From assembly GCA_018645275.1 (NCBI GenBank), contig JABGOW010000393.1, positions 1-32,762 on the forward strand: 32,762 nt of DNA, in the 5' to 3' direction. Made by a program: the position numbers and the translations under genes. The notes below the pieces were generated by a model. The model worked only from the letters and a program-made list of their open reading frames with translations. It did not search any database and was not told the origin of the DNA. This stretch comes from Verrucomicrobiota bacterium (GTDB lineage Bacteria > Verrucomicrobiota > Kiritimatiellia > UBA8416). Below are positions 19,568 through 27,043 of this stretch, piece by piece; the first letter of the stretch is position 1, and every line of letters begins with the position of its first letter.

Positions 19568-19735
19568 CAGGGCGCTGGTTCACCGGCCCGCAAACATGAG
19601 TCTCAGCTCTTGGGGGATGCGCCTGTCCGTAAGGATGGCGTGTGGTCTCGATTCAAGCCCCGCCACTCTGACCAAACGAATTGCTTGACGTGATCTGCGG
19701 CCAGGATGGACAATCAAGGTTGCGCGGAGGAAAAG

Positions 19736-20221
19736 ATGTTAATAGAAGATGCAAACATAAATGGTGTTGGTTGTCTTAAGTTCTTAGTTTCCTTCATCGT
19801 TCCTAACTATTTTAATGCAATTATTTGGATTCGAGTGTTTCAAACACTTGAAAGATATCATCTCCCAACGTTCATTCCTTTTAGAATCCTACTTCATGTT
19901 CACGGTTTGGAATTTGCCAACAATGTGACAATAGGAGCAGGATTAAGACTTCCTCACCCCAGAGGAGTTCTTTTTACAACGGGTACAGTTATAGGTGAAC
20001 GCTGTTCGATTTATGGAAATGTTCGTTTTGTTAGAATTTACAGTGAAGTCCCTACTGTAGGAGACAACGTTCTTATTGGAGATGGTGCAATTTGTACTGG
20101 CAAAGCTAGAATCGGCAATAATTCAATCATTGGAGCTGGTTCAGTTGTAACAAAACCTTTTGGAGACAATTTGATTATAGCAGGCAATCCCGCAAAGGTG
20201 TTAAAAGACAATAGATCGTAA
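19736..20221 (+). CDS. Hexapeptide-repeat acyltransferase (serine O-acetyltransferase-like)
   Basis: GGAGG before ATG 19736; hexapeptide pattern FANNVTIGAGLRLPHPRGVLFTTGTVIGERCSIYGNV...VGDNVLIGDGAICTGKARIGNNSIIGAGSVVTKPFGDNLIIAGNPAKVLK; AT-rich compared with neighbours. Confidence 0.85.
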   Translation: MLIEDANINGVGCLKFLVSFIVPNYFNAIIWIRVFQTLERYHLPTFIPFRILLHVHGLEFANNVTIGAGLRLPHPRGVLFTTGTVIGERCSIYGNVRFVRIYSEVPTVGDNVLIGDGAICTGKARIGNNSIIGAGSVVTKPFGDNLIIAGNPAKVLKDNRS

Positions 20222-20430
20222 GAGTGCCATTCGAGTCGGACCACCAGTCTTCGCCTCTGGCTTCGCCCAGGCGCGGCAGGTTTTCTTAGAGCACCAAGGA
20301 GTTACGTAATGAAGGAATGGGGACAGGACCAGGTCATCTATGCTGCTACCCCAATAGAAGCGGCGAGAATGACGTTTTCCCGAAAAGATCCTGAACTATT
20401 TTGCTTAACAGACCTCTTCTTCTTTTCTTC

Positions 20431-20553
20431 TTTCCGGCAACGGTGTGGCGTGCTGTTGCCACCAATACGTCGCCCACATCGCCCCAGGAACGCGAGGATA
20501 TTGGAGGGGTCACCAATGGCGTCGGCTTCTACCGGATTCGCGTGACCCGCTAA
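20431..20553 (+). pseudogene. C-terminal remnant of a secreted protein
   Basis: Frame reads FPATVWRAVATNTSPTSPQEREDIGGVTNGVGFYRIRVTR*; the FYRIRV ending resembles C-termini of PVC secreted proteins; no matching N-terminal gene upstream. Confidence 0.45.
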
Positions 20554-20555
20554 AG

Positions 20556-20602
20556 CTCTGCCTCTAACCGTCTCAGCATTCAGAGACGGAAGGAGGTGAG
20601 AG
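20556..20602. terminator. Imperfect hairpin between the remnant and the convergent C25 peptidase
   Basis: CTCTGCCTC-TAA-CCGTCTC-AGCATTCA-GAGACGG-AAG-GAGGTGAGAG; central 7-bp stem perfect, outer stem imperfect. Confidence 0.45.
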
Positions 20603-20633
20603 TACACTACCGGGGCCGCAGTAGCCCGACAGG

Positions 20634-23267
20634 CTAACGCGTGAGGCAGCCGAAGGTGAAAAGGGTGGGACGGATGTCCGACACGTAGTCTCCGCCGAGG
20701 TAGACCTTCAAATCATACTCTTGGGCAAAGGGACCCGGGTGCAACCAGACGTAGAAGGTCGAGGTGTCCACGCCGCTCGTGCCCGACGGCCACCATAAAA
20801 GGCGACAACGCCGCCCATCATTGACGTCAACCCAATCATTATACTCGGTCATCGTAACAGCGTGGTAGTTTTCATCAAAAACACGAACGGTGATGTCACT
20901 TAACAGGTCGTCACACCCCGCTTCATACGTAAGGTCCGGGTAGATGTAGACGTGGATTTTCTTCTCCCCTGACCCGAGGCGCTCAAGTTTGTAGATGTCT
21001 GTGTCGGCTGCCAGAGCCCCCCGTATCCAGTTGGTTGCGGCCATCGTGCAGGAACCTGCCCCATAGGTCAGATAGCCGTTGAAGATGGTTGCAGGACTCA
21101 CAAAGGTGTCGTTGTCTTCGTAGCTGTCATCGGCAGGAATGGACTCAAACAACTTCTGCGAAGGGTCGCCGAGCAGATTGCGCCGGAGGAAATTCTTGAG
21201 TATCCACTTGTTGTCGCTGCTGTATGTGCTTTGAGCATCGTCTCGTGTTCCGCGCAGAGCCGCCCCGAAACTCGCACCGCCCGAAATTCTCCCAAGGATG
21301 TCGCGCTGCATATAAAACACATCTCCCACCTGCGGGGTGGCGCTGTAGCCGGCATTGGTAATCGAATATCCGTTGGCCGTGTTTGCACTGATAGCCACCG
21401 CCCGATTATAGTGCAGCATCGTTGCCAGGTTGGCCCATCGCTCCTGCTGTCCGTCCAAGTCAAACGAGGAATATGAATCCGTACCCGGCTCCAGGTTCAA
21501 ACATGCAGAAGATTCAATGTAGGCGGAGAGATCCAACGGATTGTCCCACACCCAGTCAACGTTCATCATATCTCCTTCGCGCATGTCATACTTGCTGACC
21601 TCGACCTGATCATAGAATCCATGCCCATACCAGGAAACCAAGCCATACGAATTGGATCCCCAATAGGCGGTCAGGGCGTTGGGCATGCCTCCCACCAAGT
21701 CGGCCGTCGCCTCGGGTGAAGGCACCCCATCATGCCAGGCATCCGTCAATCCGTACCGTCCACCATCCTGGTACAACCGATGCGACCAGAAACTCGCCCC
21801 CCCCTGCACGGAGATACGGTAGTCAACCGTATCCATGAAATCCCCCGGAGGGTCGCCGGCTGACCCAAACATGTAGGAACCGGGCAGCAGTACGCCATAG
21901 CGGCGACTTTTGTCGATCTCTAGATCATAGAGGGCCATTTTATGAAAGATGCGCTTGAGCTTGTTGGTGCGGGCCACAATATTCGTCACACCGTTAATAC
22001 GGATGGAGTCCACATACCCGCCAACGGGAGCAATACGTCCGACTTCCAGATCCGGGGTGCCGGGCGCGGACCAGGACTCCCCGAAATTACCGTCGCTATC
22101 CGTATCCCAGCTTTTGAAGAGATCCGCATAGAAGGCATCCGTGTATGAGTTGGCCGACCCCGTTACGCAGCGCAACATCGGGACACCTGCGGGGTCCGGA
22201 TCGTGTGCTTTGGTCAGGTTGGCCTTCTGATCCGGATTTCCCACAAGAAGCACGTACTCGATGCCGTGGTTCTGATAGAACGTCTCGATGTAGTCCCGGA
22301 TCATCTGGGCTCTCTGGTTGTAGATATCACCCAAGTATGTATTGCCACTCATCAGCGAGTAGATGGTCTCAACGGTAATCGTGGCTGGGTGATATCCGTA
22401 GTTCTGCTTGTGGACAATGAAGTCCCACAGACCGTTGTCGAAGCGCTCGTTGAAGATCTCTTCGGCCGTCACAATGAGGTAGTCGTAGTTCGGTACTGAT
22501 ACGCTCGACTCGGCAAACTGGACAAATGGAGCGTACGCATCCTGAAGTGCCAGGAGATTTTGCAGGCTCTGCTTTGTAACGACAGACGAGATGAAATCGG
22601 TATTGGCATAGACGGGATGTGCCGCGTAGACGGTCATATCGTTATCACCGTCCGTTTTCCATTCATTGAAGCCAACCGAAATATCAATCGACTCCGCGAT
22701 GGCAAGCGTTCCTGATTCGGCATTCATGCGTACGGACGCCACATATACATCGAGGATGCGCCAGCCGCGTGAGGAGGACAGATTCCTTCCCGTGAGAAAA
22801 CTCGTTGGATAGAAGCCGGATGCCGCATAGATGGCCATGTTCGTGCCCCCAGTCAACGGCAAGCCATCATCGCGCTCCTGCGAGTCTGGATCGTCGCTAT
22901 ACAACTGCAGAGGAACAACCGGTTCAGAAGACTGCTGCGAGGCTGTGATGTTTTGGATTGAGACTTGGACCGATTCGTCCACAACAGCGGCGGGCAGAAT
23001 GATCCGGAATGTATGTTGGGGAATTGCCGGGTCCCCAAGATCTCCGCGTGGTCTGTAGCCACCTGAGCGGACCTCTACCCCGCCGGCGACTGAAATCACT
23101 TCGGTCGATGGAATGGGCAACGTAAAAGAGAGGCTGCGAGCCTCAATATGTCCGGCGATTGTTCCACGCGAAAACCCTACAGCGAGAACAATGGTCAGTA
23201 TGGTAACCGCTCGAAACACTCCCAAGATCCCTCCCCCGTAACATGCTGCGCGTCGACCGGCACGCAA
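20634..23267 (-). CDS. Secreted C25-family (gingipain-like) cysteine peptidase
   Basis: ORF 877 aa; YDYLIVTAEEIF..., IEYVLLVGNPD, candidate catalytic His in SWYGHGF and Cys in YIESSACLNLEPG; C-terminal DDSYEDNDTF... module resembles a prepeptidase C-terminal domain. Confidence 0.85.
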   Translation of the reverse strand: MRAGRRAACYGGGILGVFRAVTILTIVLAVGFSRGTIAGHIEARSLSFTLPIPSTEVISVAGGVEVRSGGYRPRGDLGDPAIPQHTFRIILPAAVVDESVQVSIQNITASQQSSEPVVPLQLYSDDPDSQERDDGLPLTGGTNMAIYAASGFYPTSFLTGRNLSSSRGWRILDVYVASVRMNAESGTLAIAESIDISVGFNEWKTDGDNDMTVYAAHPVYANTDFISSVVTKQSLQNLLALQDAYAPFVQFAESSVSVPNYDYLIVTAEEIFNERFDNGLWDFIVHKQNYGYHPATITVETIYSLMSGNTYLGDIYNQRAQMIRDYIETFYQNHGIEYVLLVGNPDQKANLTKAHDPDPAGVPMLRCVTGSANSYTDAFYADLFKSWDTDSDGNFGESWSAPGTPDLEVGRIAPVGGYVDSIRINGVTNIVARTNKLKRIFHKMALYDLEIDKSRRYGVLLPGSYMFGSAGDPPGDFMDTVDYRISVQGGASFWSHRLYQDGGRYGLTDAWHDGVPSPEATADLVGGMPNALTAYWGSNSYGLVSWYGHGFYDQVEVSKYDMREGDMMNVDWVWDNPLDLSAYIESSACLNLEPGTDSYSSFDLDGQQERWANLATMLHYNRAVAISANTANGYSITNAGYSATPQVGDVFYMQRDILGRISGGASFGAALRGTRDDAQSTYSSDNKWILKNFLRRNLLGDPSQKLFESIPADDSYEDNDTFVSPATIFNGYLTYGAGSCTMAATNWIRGALAADTDIYKLERLGSGEKKIHVYIYPDLTYEAGCDDLLSDITVRVFDENYHAVTMTEYNDWVDVNDGRRCRLLWWPSGTSGVDTSTFYVWLHPGPFAQEYDLKVYLGGDYVSDIRPTLFTFGCLTR

Positions 23268-23547
23268 ATAGAACGGAGCGGAAAGTATACATGCTTATGC
23301 CGCGCTTAGTCAATAATGCTGGCGAGGATCGGCATCTGCGCTGCTGCCATCGAAAGTGCCAAACACGATCAACACGCCTTGCGCCCCACGGCGTATTTCT
23401 GCAGGGCCATGCGTCATAGACTGAGGGAACCCACACAAAGGAGCATATCATGAAAAAGGCGAGCTACGCTCCCCGTCTGCAACCAACTGTGCGCGTTATC
23501 GGTCGGGCGTTTCAGAGGGGCGAAACGAATCTTAGAGGTCCGTTTCT

Positions 23548-23727
23548 GTAACCGTTAAGCTTGGCTTTACAACACCAAGAACGCGCTCCGCGCTTGAGAA
23601 AAGCGGTGACTCCGTCCCCGCACTCCAAATTTTCCGCTCCCATATGGAGTGCTCAGACGGAGTCGGAGCTTTGGATTCGCGCAGAGCGCGCAGTATACTT
23701 GAATATCCGCCTAAGCTTAACGGTTAC
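23548..23727. mobile_element. 180-bp MITE-like palindromic element with 7-bp target-site duplication
   Basis: Terminal repeats GTAACCGTTAAGCTT (23548-23562) and AAGCTTAACGGTTAC (23713-23727) are perfect inverted copies; flanking direct repeats CGTTTCT (23541-23547 and 23728-23734); internal complementary pairs GACTCCGTC/GACGGAGTC and GCACTCCA/TGGAGTGC; no supported gene. Confidence 0.7.
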
Positions 23728-24077
23728 CGTTTCTTGGCTTGGATCGCTGGTGTAAGCAGCTGGTTTGTCTCGGACCGTCGACACCCGATGAATTCTGAAC
23801 CCTTTCTAGCGTTCCTTGCGGGTCGACTGTAATGAGCCGTTGATGCTCATCGCTTGTGGCACAGCTCTAGAGAGCCATGCCTACTGAGGGAGCGTCATTC
23901 GGGCCTGTCCCTACTTCAGTCCGTGGTTCGACCCCTTAGCATCGCAGTATGCTCCTGAAAGAGAACCTGTCCATCTCTGCCGTATATGGTATTCTGATTT
24001 TGCAGGCGAACGGCTAACAGCGTGCGTGCAAGCCCGCTGAGTCCATTTCGCTTCAGCATAACCGATGGAGGCACACC

Positions 24078-24785
24078 GTGAAACGAAGTCTATTCTGGGG
24101 TCAGATTCTGTTGGGCACAGTTGTCATGATCGCAACCCATGTGGGGGCTGTCGTTGTCCCTCATGTCTTACTCTTGGACTGCGGTGATTCGGATAGCTCC
24201 TATAGGCCGCCAACCGGAAAGGTGTTCATCATTGAGCATATTATGTTCAATGATGAGTGGCTGAACAGTGAGCAACTAATGGCCGTTGAGCTCATCCCAG
24301 ATGGCACCCAGCAATCCAGGTGGATTTCGACGATGCCGTTCTCGGCCACCTGGAACACGCTGGCCCGGCCGATCAAGGTTCCCCACACGATCACGATTGC
24401 AGTGAATACCCGCGTCAACATTCCCTATGAGTCTGATTACAAGTGCTTTATCTTTGGAATGTTGGTTGACGAAGCTGATTTGTATGCGGCGGTCCCCTCT
24501 GAGATCATAGAGTTTGATCGGGAATCTACATCATCGCTGGTGGGCTCCATTGCTCTGGCATCGCCTCGTCCCTCTATTGTGAAGATGGAGTCATCGGCGG
24601 ACCTCCTGAACTGGCAGTCTGCCGCAAACGCAAGCATCATGCAGCAATCATCGCCACACCAACGAGAGTTCGCGGTAGATCCCACCGGGCAACCCGGAGA
24701 AAGCAGTACTTTTTGGCGCGCGAAAGCGCGTGCGCGATCATCCGGGGGAGCCGCTTTGACCAATGCGGCACCCGCACCGAAATAG
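24078..24785 (+). CDS. Secreted hypothetical protein
   Basis: ORF 235 aa; signal-like MKRSLFWGQILLGTVVMIATHVGA; C-terminal MESSADLLNWQ...STFWRAKA resembles motifs of PVC secreted proteins. Confidence 0.65.
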   Translation: MKRSLFWGQILLGTVVMIATHVGAVVVPHVLLLDCGDSDSSYRPPTGKVFIIEHIMFNDEWLNSEQLMAVELIPDGTQQSRWISTMPFSATWNTLARPIKVPHTITIAVNTRVNIPYESDYKCFIFGMLVDEADLYAAVPSEIIEFDRESTSSLVGSIALASPRPSIVKMESSADLLNWQSAANASIMQQSSPHQREFAVDPTGQPGESSTFWRAKARARSSGGAALTNAAPAPK

Positions 24786-24839
24786 GCGCCGCTTCGACGA
24801 GGTGCTGAGGGAGCTGGAGGGGCTGTCGCGAATGGCACT

Positions 24840-24857
24840 TTATGTCGCGCGACATAA
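24840..24857. repeat. Perfect 18-bp palindrome
   Basis: TTATGTCGCGCGACATAA is its own reverse complement. Confidence 0.8.
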
Positions 24858-24950
24858 GACACTCAGTTAAGCGGATCACGGCCCCCTCCGGGCTTGTCCC
24901 GGTGGCGCCATGATTGGAAACTCCGCCACTGCTGGGCACTGTAGCTTATC

Positions 24951-25006
24951 GAGCCCGTATGGAGCGATGAGGGAGCTCTGCGCTCTTATCGCTCCTTTTC
25001 GGGCTC
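24951..25006. repeat. Two-segment hairpin of unknown function
   Basis: GAGCCCG (24951-24957) pairs with CGGGCTC (25000-25006); GGAGCGAT (24961-24968) pairs with ATCGCTCC (24988-24995). Confidence 0.7.
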
Positions 25007-25197
25007 TTCGATTGTTGTTCGTGACTTCTCAATAGCCGCACATCATCGCTCCACCGGGGCAAGCTCGGTGGGGGCGGAGTGCCGTTCGGGTCTGTCCCCA
25101 CTAGGGGGCGGGAATTGGCTTGTTATTGGCCCGGTGAGACGGGACAATGTTAAGGACTTTTGCGTACAGCGTCTGGCCGAGAGATAGAGATAGACGT

Positions 25198-26535
25198 ATG
25201 AAGCTGAGATTCAAGCATCTTGTTCCAATGGTAACCGTCGCGGGGGTGTTGCTTTGTTCACCGCCGTCGACCGCCGCAGTGCCGGAGCACCTCCAGAAGA
25301 GTGCGACGCTCATTCGAGATGGGGAGTATGCCGGGGCCCTTGAGGAACTTGACGGGTTGCTTGCGATTGCCCCGGATGATGTCTTTCTCCTGCGCCTGAA
25401 GGGCGTATGCCTGATGGAGCTGGATCGTACCCATGAAGCAACCGGCATCTTGACCAGGGCTGTCGGGATTGCCCCAGACAGTGTGGCTTGCCGTTTTTAC
25501 CTAGCGCAGGCTCTGGCCTCTGTCGGCAACATTGCCGACGCGCTTGTGCAGCTTCAGCAGGTGCAACAGATCGCCCCGGAGTCGCCGTATGCGGCTCGTG
25601 CGGCTGCAGCCATCCCGCGGCTAGAGCAGATTGCCGCGACCTCACAGGTCCCACGGAAGCCACGGCGCTGGACATTCTGCCTGCGCGCTGCGGGGGAACT
25701 CGATGATAACGTTGCGGCGCGTTCATCTGCGACTGAAAGTGATGGCGTCAATGAGTCGTGGCGGGAAGTTGCCTCTGCCTATCTCGAGCTCCGCCCTCTG
25801 GACCAGAGAGCGGGCAAGTTGCCGCTAACGATCGGGGCCTACGTGTCGGGCTATGGAAGCTGGCATGAGGAATCCACGTTTGCCGACTACGATTTAGTCA
25901 TTGGCACCGGTGCCGCTTTCGTACGCCATAGCGGGGCGTTCCTGATTCCGTACCGTTTCGATCTAACCGCCTCCTATACGGATGTGACGCTGGGAGATGA
26001 TCCGTATAGCACCACTGAAAGCGCGGCCCTGGGGCTTGAGCTTCGCCTGGCGAGAAGGGCGGTCTTTGCGCCCTTTGCGACCCGTGCCGAGAAGGACTTC
26101 GAGAACGACACGACTTCGCCGGAATTGTATTCCAGGGACGGTGTTGACGTTGCGTATGGTGCCGACCAGTACTTCTATCTTTTCGGCAACAAGCTCACCT
26201 TTGGTCTCGGGTATGAGTACCGCGAAATGGATGCCGTTGGCGATCAGTTTGACATCGAGAGCCACAACGGGCGTGTCATCGTTCAGCTTCGACTGCCCCT
26301 TCGGTTCCAGTTCAAGACCCGCGTTTCATACTCGGAGGAAGACTACTTGGAGTACACGCCCGATCCCAAGCGCGTTGATGACAGTTGGAAAGCCAATGGC
26401 TCTCTGTCCCGTCCGCTCTTCTGCAACTGGTTGACCGGGGAAGTCAGCTATACCTATGAGACCAGCAAATCAACCGTTGAGTTTTCGGACTACGAACGTA
26501 GTGTCACGGGTGTGTCATTGCGAGCAACGTTCTAG
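25198..26535 (+). CDS. TPR protein with C-terminal outer-membrane beta-barrel-like domain
   Basis: ATG 25198; signal MKLRFKHLVPMVTVAGVLLCSPPSTAA; TPR-like repeats (YAGALEELDGLLAIAPDDVFLLRLKGVCLMELDRTHEATGIL...); C-terminal half with alternating aromatic strands, ending VTGVSLRATF with terminal Phe. Confidence 0.75.
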   Translation: MKLRFKHLVPMVTVAGVLLCSPPSTAAVPEHLQKSATLIRDGEYAGALEELDGLLAIAPDDVFLLRLKGVCLMELDRTHEATGILTRAVGIAPDSVACRFYLAQALASVGNIADALVQLQQVQQIAPESPYAARAAAAIPRLEQIAATSQVPRKPRRWTFCLRAAGELDDNVAARSSATESDGVNESWREVASAYLELRPLDQRAGKLPLTIGAYVSGYGSWHEESTFADYDLVIGTGAAFVRHSGAFLIPYRFDLTASYTDVTLGDDPYSTTESAALGLELRLARRAVFAPFATRAEKDFENDTTSPELYSRDGVDVAYGADQYFYLFGNKLTFGLGYEYREMDAVGDQFDIESHNGRVIVQLRLPLRFQFKTRVSYSEEDYLEYTPDPKRVDDSWKANGSLSRPLFCNWLTGEVSYTYETSKSTVEFSDYERSVTGVSLRATF

Positions 26536-26546
26536 CGCGAGGAAAG

Positions 26547-26885
26547 ATGATGAAATACGCACTTGCAGTAGTCGGTTTGGTTCTTCTGACTTCGACCGGC
26601 CTTGCATCCTGGGAGGAAGACTGGGAGATTGACCAGGCGGCCGGCCTTGCCAAACGCGAATGGACCGTGCGCTCTCCACATTTCAGGGCTACCGGGCAGA
26701 ATTCACCATTGATGCGGGCCGACCTTCCGCCATACGATCAACAGCCGCACGGCGCGCAGGACGTACCGGAACCAGAGGCTGAAGAAGTGACCGTTACCCA
26801 GACTCAGTCTTCCGGCAACAACCCAAACAACCCCTCGTCGCCCAACAATCCCGGATTCAATCCGCCACCACCAACACACCAGTAA
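26547..26885 (+). CDS. Small secreted Asn/Pro-rich protein
   Basis: ORF 112 aa; signal MMKYALAVVGLVLLTSTGLA; tail SSGNNPNNPSSPNNPGFNPPPPTHQ; 11 bp after the upstream gene. Confidence 0.65.
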   Translation: MMKYALAVVGLVLLTSTGLASWEEDWEIDQAAGLAKREWTVRSPHFRATGQNSPLMRADLPPYDQQPHGAQDVPEPEAEEVTVTQTQSSGNNPNNPSSPNNPGFNPPPPTHQ

Positions 26886-27043
26886 TGATTGGGGCATCTT
26901 CCCCATCTTCCTGCAACGAACGTTGAAATGCGTTTGACATTGTGGTAAGCTCCATGGCGGTCTGATTACATACGCTACGTTTTTCGTCGAAACAGCGTGC
27001 CTCGTCCAATGTGGACTTGGTGCACACAGCAGGGGAGGTCGTC

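Noticed and set aside
19640-19676. tRNA-like 3' end (GATTCAAGCCCCGCCACTCTGACCA)
   Set aside because: No complementary acceptor strand, D arm or anticodon arm could be found upstream.
20309-20545. 78-aa ORF MKEWGQDQVIYAATPIEAARMTF...
   Set aside because: Overlaps the better-supported FYRIRVTR remnant in another frame and lacks any recognisable domain.
23548-23727. Integron attC site (GTTAAGC / GCTTAAC fit GTTRRRY / RYYYAAC)
   Set aside because: The two cores are in the reverse order for one attC, and the perfect TIRs with a 7-bp flanking duplication fit a MITE better; no integrase or cassette array.
23561-23832. Small ORFs inside and across the palindromic element
   Set aside because: They cross both arms of the inverted repeat and show no protein-like features or RBS.
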